DNA from: Jeongeupia wiesaeckerbachi
GTDB taxonomy: Bacteria > Pseudomonadota > Gammaproteobacteria > Burkholderiales > Chitinibacteraceae
Reading direction: 5' to 3'
DNA length: 64,000 nt
Assembly (NCBI RefSeq): GCF_050916355.1
Contig: NZ_CP136946.1
Coordinates: forward strand, 3,348,001 to 3,412,000
The translations under genes were made by a program, and so were the position numbers. The notes under the pieces are model-generated. The model did no database searches and had not been told where the DNA came from. It worked only from the letters and a program-made list of their open reading frames with translations. This document shows positions 1-7,690 of the stretch, in pieces (the first letter of the stretch is position 1; each line of letters begins with the position of its first letter).

Positions 1-186
1 AAACTGTCGATCAAGGTCGAACGCGCCGGCTACACCGTTGCCGCACTGAACATGCATTTCACCCGCGGGCGGATCAAGCTGGAAATCGGTCTTGCCAAGG
101 GCAAGCAGCAGCATGACAAGCGCCAAACGGAGAAAGAGCGCGAATGGCTGCGAGAAAAACAGCGCATCCTGCGCGATCGCGGCTAA
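1..186 (+). CDS. smpB: SsrA-binding protein SmpB, C-terminal part
   Basis: The open frame runs from the window edge to TAA and gives the last 61 residues of SmpB, the protein that binds tmRNA and delivers it to stalled ribosomes. The strand with TRGRIKLEIGLAKGKQQHDKR followed by a basic, alanine-poor helical tail (KERE, LREKQRILRDRG) is the family's typical end: the beta-barrel's last strand and then the tail that enters the decoding centre. The N-terminal part lies before the window. A strong hairpin follows directly. Confidence 0.93.
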   Translation, partial: KLSIKVERAGYTVAALNMHFTRGRIKLEIGLAKGKQQHDKRQTEKEREWLREKQRILRDRG

Positions 187-192
187 AAATCC

Positions 193-219
193 AACGGCCC
201 GCAATGCGGGCCGTTCTTC
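193..219. terminator. Bidirectional terminator between smpB and plsY
   Basis: Perfect 10-bp stem AACGGCCCGC / GCGGGCCGTT with the loop AAT, then CTTCT. It lies 6 bp after the smpB stop and before the plsY stop on the other strand, so it can serve both convergent genes. The T-tract is short. Confidence 0.7.
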
Positions 220-239
220 TATCTGCCGACACTTGCCGA

Positions 240-833
240 CTATTTCGCCTTGTCGCCGATCCGGCTTTCCTTGCCCGACAATAGGCCGCGAATGTTCTGA
301 TGGTGGCGCGCGATCAGCAGCACCGCAATCAAGCCAACCGCATACCAATACGCCTGCTGCGGCATCCACCACCAGGCAAGCAGCGGCGCAAGCACGGCAG
401 CCAGCAAGGCGGCCAGCGACGAAATCTTGAATCCCTTGGCAATCACCAGCCAGACCACCATCACCACAAGACCGACCCGCCAGTCCAGCGCCAGCAGGAT
501 GCCCGCCGCGGTTGCCACACCCTTGCCGCCCTTGAAGCGGAAAAACACCGGCCACATGTGCCCCAGCGCCACGGCGACCGCCGCCAGCGCCACCGCGTTG
601 TCGCCCAGCCCCAGCATCGGCGCAGCCAGTTGCGCCAGCCATACGGCCAGCCAGCCCTTGAGCGCATCGCCGGCCAGCGTCAGCGCCGCGGCTTTTTTGT
701 TACCGCTGCGCAGTACATTGGTCGCCCCAGGATTGCCCGATCCGTAGCTACGCGGATCGGCCAGCCCCATCACACGGGAGACGATCACGGCGAACGACAG
801 GGAGCCGATCAGATAGGCAGCAAGGGCAAGCAT
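240..833 (-). CDS. plsY: Glycerol-3-phosphate acyltransferase PlsY
   Basis: Integral membrane acyltransferase that moves an acyl group from acyl-phosphate to glycerol-3-phosphate, the first step of phospholipid synthesis. The 197-residue protein has several hydrophobic segments and the family motifs: near the N-terminus YLIGSLSFAVIVSR, then SGNPGATNVLR, and the glycine-rich loop FKGGKGVATAAG. The start at 833 gives the usual N-terminus (MLALAAYLIGS); an in-frame ATG at 887 would add 18 residues that do not look like the family. It is transcribed divergently from folB, a common arrangement in proteobacteria. Confidence 0.93.
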   Translation of the reverse strand: MLALAAYLIGSLSFAVIVSRVMGLADPRSYGSGNPGATNVLRSGNKKAAALTLAGDALKGWLAVWLAQLAAPMLGLGDNAVALAAVAVALGHMWPVFFRFKGGKGVATAAGILLALDWRVGLVVMVVWLVIAKGFKISSLAALLAAVLAPLLAWWWMPQQAYWYAVGLIAVLLIARHHQNIRGLLSGKESRIGDKAK

Positions 834-933
834 TAGCGAGGACACGGTCAAATCCACTACAATCGCGGGCTTGGCATTGTAAGTCATTGCGGGGCGAGCG
901 CAGCAAATCGCGCATAAGTCACGCAACAGGAAT

Positions 934-1290
934 ATGGACACCATCTATCTACACGGCGTTCGCGCCCAAACCCTGATCGGCTGGTACGACTGGGAACGCA
1001 CGGCACAACAGGATGTCGAGCTCGATCTCGACATCGCCCTGCCCTCAAACCGCGCCAGCGTCTCCGACGACCTCACCGACACGATCGATTACGATCTGGT
1101 CGTGCGCACGCTGCGCGACGAGCTGGCACAACAGCACTTCCTGCTGCTCGAAGCGCTCGCCGACTTCATCGCCCGCGTCCTGCTCGAACGATTCGGCACG
1201 CCGTGGGTGCGCGTTTCGGTCACCAAGCTCGGCATCCTGAAAGATGTCGCCCGCGTCGGCGTCACCATCGAGCGCGGTCACCGCAGTTAG
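934..1290 (+). CDS. folB: Dihydroneopterin aldolase FolB
   Basis: Folate pathway enzyme cleaving 7,8-dihydroneopterin to 6-hydroxymethyl-dihydropterin and glycolaldehyde. It has the family length (118 aa), the start MDTIYLHGVRAQTLIGWYDWE with the catalytic-site glutamate after W, the central DTIDYDLV segment and the conserved lysine in VTKLGIL. A TACAAT hexamer at 858-863 in the divergent region shared with plsY is a plausible -10 element, but no good -35 is seen. Confidence 0.95.
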   Translation: MDTIYLHGVRAQTLIGWYDWERTAQQDVELDLDIALPSNRASVSDDLTDTIDYDLVVRTLRDELAQQHFLLLEALADFIARVLLERFGTPWVRVSVTKLGILKDVARVGVTIERGHRS

Positions 1291-1410
1291 GTGGGCTCAT
1301 TATTTATTTGGCAAAAACGATCTACGGCATTGAACTTGTCGACCACCACCCCCACTAAGAGTGGCAATAGTTTACAAACTCTAGACCACAACCACATGGG
1401 ATCCCGGTTC

Positions 1411-2313
1411 ATGACAACTCGGCCGATGCGCCAGCACCTGCTGCTGGGCCTTCTCACGATTTCGCTTTTTGCCAGCCCGCTCGCCGAAGCCAAGCGCCTC
1501 GGCGGCGGTCGCTCCGCCGGCATGCAGCGCCAAAGCGCGCCGCAAAGCCCGGCCGCACCCGCACCACAGAAACAAGCCGCGCCTGCACCGATGCAGACCC
1601 CGGCGCAGCAGCCCGCCCGCAGCGGCGTTGGCACCGCACTGGCCGGCGCAGCAGTCGGCGCAGCTGGCGGCTACATGCTCGGCAAGGCAATGAATGCCTC
1701 CGGCACGGCCGAGTCGCAAGGCAGCAGCTTCCCCTGGGGCTGGATTCTGCTACTTGGCGGCCTGACCGTCGCCGGCGTGATGTTCATGCGCCGCCGCGCC
1801 CAAGCCGGCCGCACCGCCCCGGCAGGTTATGCGCCAGCAGCAGCGGGCAACGCCAACTGGCAGACCGAACCGGCCGCACAGTCTGACCGCGTCTTCCGGA
1901 TGGGCGAAGGCATGAGCGCAGCACCGGTGACGCAAGCGATCACCCGCCTGCCCGACGGCACCGAAAGCGCAGCCTTCCTCCGCCAGGCGCGTGCGAGCTT
2001 CCTGCACATGCAGGCGCTGAACAGCCCTGAACAGCTGGAAGAACTGCGCAACTACCTGACCCCGGAAATGTTCGCGTCGCTGCAAGCCGAGATCGGCAGC
2101 AACCAGGACATCGCCGAATTCCCGGAACTGCAAGTCGAAATGGTCGACGCCGGTGAAAGCAACGGCCAGCTCGTTGCCAGCGCACGCTTCTTCGGCAAAG
2201 TCAGCGAGTCGCTGGGCGCGCCGGCCCTGCCGTTTGCCGAAGTCTGGCACTTCGTCAAACTCAAGCCCAACGATCCGCGCTGGGTGCTGGCAGGTATCCA
2301 GCAGGCCGGCTAA
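1411..2313 (+). CDS. Tim44-like domain protein, exported/membrane
   Basis: Protein of 300 aa whose C-terminal half (about residues 165-300) matches the Tim44-like/TimA domain seen in many betaproteobacteria: a helical start with FLHMQALNSPEQLEELRNYL, then strands ending EVWHFVKLKPNDPRWVLAGIQQ. The N-terminus has a hydrophobic signal segment (LLLGLLTISLFASPLAEA), a Pro/Gln/Ala-rich stretch, and a second membrane segment near residue 110 followed by FMRRRAQ. The start is uncertain: ATG at 1396, 1411 and 1426 are all in frame, none with a strong ribosome site. Function unknown in bacteria; membrane tethering is inferred. Confidence 0.75.
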   Translation: MTTRPMRQHLLLGLLTISLFASPLAEAKRLGGGRSAGMQRQSAPQSPAAPAPQKQAAPAPMQTPAQQPARSGVGTALAGAAVGAAGGYMLGKAMNASGTAESQGSSFPWGWILLLGGLTVAGVMFMRRRAQAGRTAPAGYAPAAAGNANWQTEPAAQSDRVFRMGEGMSAAPVTQAITRLPDGTESAAFLRQARASFLHMQALNSPEQLEELRNYLTPEMFASLQAEIGSNQDIAEFPELQVEMVDAGESNGQLVASARFFGKVSESLGAPALPFAEVWHFVKLKPNDPRWVLAGIQQAG

Positions 2314-2354
2314 ACAGCCAGGTGCGACGCCACGGGCAACTGCCGACGCGAAAT

Positions 2355-2390
2355 GGATCGATTTGGCTTACAATTGAACCAAATCGATCC
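2355..2390. promoter_or_regulatory. Perfect 12-bp inverted repeat over the lipoprotein promoter
   Basis: GGATCGATTTGG (2355-2366) and CCAAATCGATCC (2379-2390) are exact reverse complements separated by 12 bases. The spacer holds TACAAT (2369-2374), a good -10 hexamer for the gene starting at 2405. There is no T-tract, so an operator is more likely than a terminator. Confidence 0.6.
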
Positions 2391-2404
2391 GACGTCCGTT
2401 GATA

Positions 2405-2755
2405 ATGCCCATTTCGCTGCGTACTCCCCTCCTTTCGCTGCTGCTGATTCTTCCCCTCACGGCCTGTGACCAAGTCACAGGCCTTTTGAATAAGCAGCAG
2501 GAAAACGGCAAGGCAATTGGCGCCGCGTGCCGACATAGCGGCCGGGCACTGGAAGATTGCTACCACCGTAACGCCAGGGTCGCCAAAGCGGATATCTACG
2601 CAGGCTGGAAAGAGATGAACGAATACATGCTCGCCAAAAAAATGGATATCGTTCCGGCTCCCGCCGATTCGGCAGACCAACAGTCGACCGAGCACGCAAG
2701 CAGCGTCGCATCTGCACCGCACGATGGCGCAAATGCATCGAATACCAACAATTAA
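2405..2755 (+). CDS. Small lipoprotein, unknown function
   Basis: Protein of 116 aa with a clear lipoprotein signal: a hydrophobic run ending in the lipobox LPLTAC with Cys at residue 21. The mature part starts CDQVTGLLNKQQENG, has two further cysteines near residues 44 and 54 (ACRHSGRALEDCYHR) that could pair, and ends in an Ala/Ser/Asp-rich tail. I do not recognise the family. A perfect inverted repeat overlaps its promoter and a terminator-like hairpin sits within its first 30 codons, so its expression may be tightly regulated. It precedes a Crp-family regulator by 36 bp and may be co-transcribed with it. Confidence 0.7.
   Translation: MPISLRTPLLSLLLILPLTACDQVTGLLNKQQENGKAIGAACRHSGRALEDCYHRNARVAKADIYAGWKEMNEYMLAKKMDIVPAPADSADQQSTEHASSVASAPHDGANASNTNN
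2461..2487 (+). terminator. Terminator-like hairpin inside the lipoprotein gene
   Basis: GGCCTGTGAC (2461-2470), loop CAA, GTCACAGGCC (2474-2483), then TTTT. The stem is a perfect 10 bp. It lies inside the coding sequence just at and after the lipobox Cys codon, where it could work as an intragenic attenuator. It is also possibly a coincidence of codons. Confidence 0.4.
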
Positions 2756-2791
2756 AGAGCCGACCCAACAGGGCTTTAAGGACATCTACCC

Positions 2792-3457
2792 ATGGAACAT
2801 TCGCTCAAAACCTTTTTGACGCAGTTGCCGATCTTCGAGCAGTTCTCCGACAGCGACCTCGAAATCGTTTTCAACGCCGCCGTCAAACGGCAACTCCCCA
2901 AGGGCACTTTCCTCTTCCGCGAAGGCGATCCCGGCGAAGCGATGTACGTGCTGGTCGAAGGTCGCACCCGCTCGTTCACCAGTGACAATCAGGGCAAGGA
3001 GTTCGTCTTTACTATCGGCGAGCCCGGCGACGTATTCGGCGAAATCTCGATGCTCGACGAAGAACCGCGCTCATGGTCGACGCAGACCGAGGAAGACTCG
3101 ACCTTCCTGATGTTCACCAAGCAGGACTTCCGCACCGCAATCGACACCTATCCGCAGTTGAAGGACAAGCTGATCCTCAATCTGGCGCGCATGATCCGCC
3201 AGCTGTCGACGACGATGAAGAACCTCGCCCTGCTGGATGTCTACGGCCGGGTGCGCGCGCTGTTCGAGACGATGATCATCGAGATCGACGGCGTGACGAT
3301 GATTTCCGAGCCGCTGACTCAACAGGCCATCGCCGACCGCGTCGGCTCGTCGCGTGAAATGATCGCGCGCATTCTCAAGGAACTGGTGTTCGGCGGCTAC
3401 GTCCGCCTTGAGAACAAGCGGATCATCCTGCTGCAGAAGCTGCCAGAACGTTTCTGA
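2792..3457 (+). CDS. Crp/Fnr-family transcriptional regulator
   Basis: Cyclic-nucleotide-binding regulator, 221 aa. Residues about 15-130 form the cNMP-binding barrel, with GEISMLDEEPRSW where cAMP receptors have a phosphate-binding Arg-Ser/Thr cassette; both residues are present. Residues about 150-215 form the winged HTH_Crp domain, recognition region LTQQAIADRVGSSREMIARIL. No FNR-type N-terminal cysteine cluster is present, so it is Crp-like rather than an oxygen sensor. AAGGA precedes the start. It could be the factor that binds the TGTGA-N6-TCACA site at 44594-44609, though that is inference and another Crp homologue may exist elsewhere. Confidence 0.88.
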   Translation: MEHSLKTFLTQLPIFEQFSDSDLEIVFNAAVKRQLPKGTFLFREGDPGEAMYVLVEGRTRSFTSDNQGKEFVFTIGEPGDVFGEISMLDEEPRSWSTQTEEDSTFLMFTKQDFRTAIDTYPQLKDKLILNLARMIRQLSTTMKNLALLDVYGRVRALFETMIIEIDGVTMISEPLTQQAIADRVGSSREMIARILKELVFGGYVRLENKRIILLQKLPERF

Positions 3458-3484
3458 ACATCGGCACTCAGCATGCAGCACCCG

Positions 3485-3511
3485 AAAAAGCCGGCAAATG
3501 CCGGCTTTTTT
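3485..3511 (+). terminator. Rho-independent terminator of the crp-like gene
   Basis: AAAAAGCCGGC / GCCGGCTTTTT, an 11-bp stem with loop AAAT and a run of six T at 3506-3511. Confidence 0.9.
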
Positions 3512-3550
3512 GCATCCGCACGCACCGCAAGCCCCAGTGTGGCATCGGGG

Positions 3551-3556
3551 TATAAT
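3551..3556 (+). promoter_or_regulatory. -10 hexamer TATAAT of tsaC
   Basis: Consensus TATAAT 25 bp before the tsaC ATG, after GGGG. The -35 region is poor, so the call rests on the -10 alone. Confidence 0.5.
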
Positions 3557-3581
3557 CGGCGTTTTATCGTCCGCTGCCGTC

Positions 3582-4547
3582 ATGAACGAACTGGATCATG
3601 CTATCGCGCTACTGCGCCAAGGCGAGCTGGTCGCCATCCCGACCGAAACCGTTTACGGCCTCGCTGCCGATGCAGCCAACCCGGATGCCGTAGCGAAGAT
3701 TTTCACGCTGAAAGGTCGCCCCAGCGACCACCCGCTGATCGTGCATATCGCCGGTGCGGCACAGCTCGACGACTGGGCCGTGGACATTCCCGCCGATGCA
3801 CGCCGGCTGGCCGACGCGTTCTGGCCCGGCCCGCTGACGCTGATCCTCAAGCGCCAGCCGCATGTTCCAGATGCCGTCACCGGCGGCCAGGACACGGTCG
3901 GCCTGCGCGCGCCCGCCCACCCGCTGGCACACGCACTGCTCGAACAGTTCGGCGGCGGCCTTGCCGCACCGTCGGCCAACTGCTTCGGACACATCAGTCC
4001 AACCACGGCGCAGCACGTTCACGATGAATTCGGCGACGCCTGCCCGCTGGTGCTCGACGGCGGCGCCAGCCCGGTCGGCGTCGAATCGACGATTGTCAGT
4101 CTCGTCGACGACACGCCCAAACTGCTCCGCCCGGGCGGCATCCCTCGCGAAGACATCGAGGCCGTGCTCGGCCACAAGCTAGAGCACCACCAGAGCAACA
4201 AAACCGCCAAGATCCGCGCATCCGGCCTGCTCGATTCGCACTACGCACCCCGGACCCCCCTGATCCTCGGCGCGCTACCGCAGCTCATCGAAGAAGCTGG
4301 CCGACGACTCGCCAACGGCGAGCGCGTCCTGTTGCTGCACCGGACGGCCATTGACGCCCCCATCACCGGGATAGCCCAACAACGCCTCGCCGAGGACGCC
4401 CCGCACTTCGCGCGCGAACTTTACGCACTACTTCGCCACCACGACCGCCAGCACGACATCCTGCTGATGGAAGCCCCGCCGCAATCGCCCGAATGGCTGG
4501 CCGTCAACGATCGCCTGAAACGCGCCGCCACTCGCCACATTCTGTAA
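3582..4547 (+). CDS. tsaC: L-threonylcarbamoyladenylate synthase (TsaC/Sua5 type)
   Basis: Makes threonylcarbamoyl-AMP from threonine, bicarbonate and ATP for t6A37 modification of ANN-decoding tRNAs. The YrdC domain fills about residues 1-200: PTETVYGLAADA, then the KxR...SxN-type patch KGRPSDHPLIVHI, and the GVESTIVSLVDD motif. At 321 aa it is the long Sua5 form: residues about 215-320 are the C-terminal Sua5 domain with SGLLDSHYAPRTPL. The start at 3582 gives the family N-terminus; upstream in-frame codons would run through the terminator and promoter. Confidence 0.93.
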   Translation: MNELDHAIALLRQGELVAIPTETVYGLAADAANPDAVAKIFTLKGRPSDHPLIVHIAGAAQLDDWAVDIPADARRLADAFWPGPLTLILKRQPHVPDAVTGGQDTVGLRAPAHPLAHALLEQFGGGLAAPSANCFGHISPTTAQHVHDEFGDACPLVLDGGASPVGVESTIVSLVDDTPKLLRPGGIPREDIEAVLGHKLEHHQSNKTAKIRASGLLDSHYAPRTPLILGALPQLIEEAGRRLANGERVLLLHRTAIDAPITGIAQQRLAEDAPHFARELYALLRHHDRQHDILLMEAPPQSPEWLAVNDRLKRAATRHIL

Positions 4548-4671
4548 GCGAAACCGCCGGTCGTCAGCATTTACTTGACGCACTTCAGCCCTCACTCAAG
4601 TAACTATTGCCGTGTATTGACAGGACTCCTTATCATGCCCCCTTGCCCTCGAAGAAGGGCGGGGAGGCAGC

Positions 4672-5127
4672 ATGAACAAGAATCCGGGTTTCACTCTTAT
4701 TGAGCTGATGATCACCATCGCGATCATCGGCATCCTCGCGGCAATCGCCCTGCCAAACTATCAGGATTACGTAAGGAAAGGCCGGCGTAGCGATGCGCAT
4801 GCCATGGTGCAGAAGATCGCTCAACAGGAAGAAAAGTGGCGCGCCAACAATCCTGCCTACAGCAAGCTTTTTTCAGACCTTGGCTTGAGCGCAACGGCAG
4901 GAACCGTTTCGCTGAATAGCGAAAACAGCTATTACAGCCTGTCCATCAAAGCAAACGACACCAACTGTTCGGGCGATCTTGCGGCCGCTACGGACAAGTC
5001 ATCAGCCTATTGCATCAAAGCCGTAGCACAAGGGCGCCAATCGGCTGACACCGCGTGCAGCACGTTGTATTACAAGGTGCAGAACGGGAACACCAGTACA
5101 ACACCATCGACGTGCTGGAGTCGTTGA
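4672..5127 (+). CDS. Type IV pilin, PilE-like
   Basis: First gene of a five-gene pilin operon. Short leader MNKNPG, prepilin peptidase site after Gly6, then FTLIELMITIAIIGILAAIA with Phe1 and Glu5 of the mature protein, the rest of the N-terminal helix, and a small globular head with Cys residues near the C-terminus (TACSTLYY, STCWS) that could form the usual disulfide loop. At 151 aa it fits either a major-type PilE or a minor pilin of the PilE class; the position at the head of minor pilin genes favours minor. A strong ribosome site GGGGAGG lies at 4661-4667. GC is visibly lower than in neighbouring housekeeping genes. Confidence 0.88.
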   Translation: MNKNPGFTLIELMITIAIIGILAAIALPNYQDYVRKGRRSDAHAMVQKIAQQEEKWRANNPAYSKLFSDLGLSATAGTVSLNSENSYYSLSIKANDTNCSGDLAAATDKSSAYCIKAVAQGRQSADTACSTLYYKVQNGNTSTTPSTCWSR

Positions 5128-5667
5128 ATGGCGCCCCATTCGGCAGGTCGAGCACGCGGATTCACGCTGATTGAAATGCTTGTTGCAATCGCAATATTGT
5201 CCATCTTGCTTGCAATCGGCATTCCATCGTTTGTCGACCTCCTCAACCGGAAGCGGCTGGAAAACACCGCAAACGACTATTTGTCGCTAATCGCGTATGC
5301 AAAGTCCGAAGCCTTGAAACGAAACGCCGTGGTCTACCTGTTGGCCACTCGGACAAATGGCAGAACATGGTCCATTCGCGCCACGACCACCAGCCCCTGC
5401 ACAAGCCTCGCGGCTTGTGATTTACGCACCATGGATGCGACTCAATACCGGAACGTTTTGATGGATAGCCTAAGTACCAACCTGGACGGCACAACCATCG
5501 ACCCGATCAGACTACTTCCAGCATTTTCCTCGCTAGCCACAACAGCGCAAAGCGTGGTTTATGAGGTCGATCAGTACCAACTAAAAATCGAGATGTCGAT
5601 CACGGGGCTAACTCGCCTGTGCGTTCCCACATCCAAACCCGTGTTTGGAGGGTACAAAACATGCTGA
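5128..5667 (+). CDS. fimT: Minor pilin FimT/FimU-like (GspH family)
   Basis: Prepilin of 179 aa with leader to Gly11, then FTLIEMLVAIAILSILLAIG, followed by the FimT/GspH signature region (PSFVDLLNRKRLENTANDYL, AYAKSEALKRN). GspH/FimT proteins are part of the minor pilin complex that primes pilus assembly at the inner membrane. Its ATG directly follows the stop of the preceding pilin gene, and it overlaps pilW by 7 bp, so the genes are translationally coupled. Confidence 0.87.
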   Translation: MAPHSAGRARGFTLIEMLVAIAILSILLAIGIPSFVDLLNRKRLENTANDYLSLIAYAKSEALKRNAVVYLLATRTNGRTWSIRATTTSPCTSLAACDLRTMDATQYRNVLMDSLSTNLDGTTIDPIRLLPAFSSLATTAQSVVYEVDQYQLKIEMSITGLTRLCVPTSKPVFGGYKTC

Positions 5668-6362
5668 TCTCGCCACGTCGCCAAACAGGTCTTTCTCTGG
5701 TCGAAATCCTGGTAACGCTCGCGATTGGCCTGATTTTGCTAGGTGCAGCTGCCTCGGTCGGCCTCAGCAGTCTCTCCAGTAGCAGGCAGGCTGTCCGAAG
5801 CATCACGCTGCAACAGGAGTTGCAGACAACAATGAGTATTTTGACGCGCGAGTTGCGTCGCGCCGGTTATAGCGCACTAGGCTCCGACGATGGAGCCGAT
5901 GCAACGAAGCAATTCAGAAAAATATGGTTGTCCACGCCACTCACGAGCGGTGGCAACGACTTCACCTGTGCCGTCTTTCGCTACGACCGGCAAACCACTC
6001 CCTTGGGCGGCGTTGCCCCTAGCGGCGCAGGTACCATTACCAACGATGAAATTACTGGCATCCAGTTTGTCAATGCTGACTCAACCAATCCAGATCGCAG
6101 CAATCGCATCTTTTTGCTGATGTCCGCACCCAATATTGCAGTTACCAATTGCACGGGCAGCGGGTGGGAGGCGTTAAATACCGTCGATCAGTTCAAAGTG
6201 ACTCAACTCACGATAACCCCGAGCTATGTCACTCCCTCCGGCAGCAGCGTGCAGCTCGTACAAAGCGTACAAATCAGTTTGACCGGCACCACGCCCGACA
6301 ACTCGGAAAGCCGCACCCTGACTGAATTGATTCAGATCCGAAATTTACCGGTGAAACAATGA
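5661..6362 (+). CDS. pilW: Minor pilin PilW-like
   Basis: Prepilin of 233 aa: LISPRRQTG then LSLVEILVTLAIGLILLGA, with Glu5 in the mature helix. The following segment (QQELQTTMSILTRELRRAGYSALG) is the typical PilW block. The start at 5661 has GGAGGG 14 bp upstream and overlaps the fimT stop. PilW belongs to the PilVWX-type minor pilin complex placed at the pilus tip. The ATGA overlap at 6359-6362 couples it to pilX. Confidence 0.87.
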   Translation: MLISPRRQTGLSLVEILVTLAIGLILLGAAASVGLSSLSSSRQAVRSITLQQELQTTMSILTRELRRAGYSALGSDDGADATKQFRKIWLSTPLTSGGNDFTCAVFRYDRQTTPLGGVAPSGAGTITNDEITGIQFVNADSTNPDRSNRIFLLMSAPNIAVTNCTGSGWEALNTVDQFKVTQLTITPSYVTPSGSSVQLVQSVQISLTGTTPDNSESRTLTELIQIRNLPVKQ

Positions 6363-7690
6363 AAATCATGTCGACGTTTCAACCAATCCGACAACGAGGA
6401 CTCGCAACGCTTGCGGTTACGCTGATTCTGGTTTTCATTGCCACGATTGCGGTTCTTTACGCCAGCAGAAACGCCTTCATTTTCCAGAAAAGCTCGAGCA
6501 ACCAGTATCAATACCTGAAGTCATTTGAAGCCGCCGAAGCGGGGGCAAACGAACTGGCCGCCCAGGTTGAAGCCGATCTTGCATTGCTGAGCGACAGCAA
6601 CACCAGCAATGACGGCAGCACCATCATTCTGCAAAAATCAACAGCTGCGAGCGGCTCCGGGAGCTGTTTTTCCAATCTTGGCCAACAGCCTTACGAATTC
6701 AAAGCTCCTTATGCGGCCAGCGGCAATACCAAGTTGTTTGCTGCGGATCGCTACTTTACCCAGCGCGTCGCCCTGCTCGACTCAACAGGGTTGAGCGACC
6801 CCAACCTCGCATATCGTGCACGCGCTTCGATCGAAGGCAGCAAAGTCAACATTTACAGTGAAGGCTGCGCCGACGAGAGCGTAGCCACCCCCACATCGAA
6901 CAGCCCAGCTTGCGCTGACGGCAGCCAGCCCAAGGCCTTGATTCGTCGCTCGGCACAATTGACTGGAGGCATCACCTATGGCGGCAGCGCATTGACCACC
7001 AAGGATTATTTTGACATGCGCGGCTCGATTACGGTCGACAAGCCCAATCCGGCAGCCCCCGCGCCTGCTTGCGCCGTTCTGGTTGGCGACTCTTATACAT
7101 TCGGTGGGACGCAAAGCTTAAGTGCCGGTAGCCTTGAGCAAAACACCGGTCTCAATGCACTCAGTGAAGCTGATTTTTTCTCGAAGATTTTCGGTGGCGA
7201 AACCAAAGCCTCACTCAAGGCCAAGGCGGATGCGGGGGCCACGGCGAGTCCACCGACCGCCATTGTCGTCACCGACGGCAGCTGTCCTTCTTCCGTTGCA
7301 TCAACTGTCAAACTCGTTTGGTACGAAGGAAACCTAAGCAGCAACTGCACCATTGGAGGGGGAAAAACCGTGATTGTAAACGGCAACATCACAGCCTCGG
7401 TCACCGTCACCGGCTTTCTTTACGGTCAGAATGTATTGCTTAATGGTGCTGCCCAAGTTATCGGTGCCGCGGCATTTGGCGGTTATGTCGATGCAGCCGC
7501 ACTGGGCACCTTATTGCCCACATATATTGGAACCAATGTCACCAATGGCAAAACCGATGGTGACAATCCATCCCTATCAACGACGCACGCCGCTCAAGGC
7601 GCATTGCACGTCACCTATGATCCAAGCGCCATTCACCCACCGACCGATATCACCGCCAATTCTGCGACCGGCTCCTGGATTGATTTCTAA
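6359..7690 (+). CDS. pilX: PilX-like minor pilin with long beta-rich C-terminus
   Basis: The N-terminus (RQRG then LATLAVTLILVFIATIAVLY) is a PilX_N segment; like that family and GspK it lacks the Glu at mature position 5, and the helix continues with FEAAEAGANELA, a PilX hallmark. At 443 aa it is much longer than classical PilX (about 170-200 aa). The extra part, about residues 205-443, is Gly/Thr/Val-rich and has short hydrophobic strand repeats (KTVIVNGNITASVTVTGFLY, NVLLNGAAQVIGAAAFGGYV) that suggest a beta-helix like that of polymer-forming cell-surface proteins. The stop overlaps the next start (TAATG). Confidence 0.8.
   Translation: MKIMSTFQPIRQRGLATLAVTLILVFIATIAVLYASRNAFIFQKSSSNQYQYLKSFEAAEAGANELAAQVEADLALLSDSNTSNDGSTIILQKSTAASGSGSCFSNLGQQPYEFKAPYAASGNTKLFAADRYFTQRVALLDSTGLSDPNLAYRARASIEGSKVNIYSEGCADESVATPTSNSPACADGSQPKALIRRSAQLTGGITYGGSALTTKDYFDMRGSITVDKPNPAAPAPACAVLVGDSYTFGGTQSLSAGSLEQNTGLNALSEADFFSKIFGGETKASLKAKADAGATASPPTAIVVTDGSCPSSVASTVKLVWYEGNLSSNCTIGGGKTVIVNGNITASVTVTGFLYGQNVLLNGAAQVIGAAAFGGYVDAAALGTLLPTYIGTNVTNGKTDGDNPSLSTTHAAQGALHVTYDPSAIHPPTDITANSATGSWIDF

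Noticed and set aside
2465..2479. TGTGA...TCACA in the lipoprotein gene as a CRP site
   Set aside because: The spacer is five bases, not six, and the site lies in coding sequence; it is better read as part of the hairpin.
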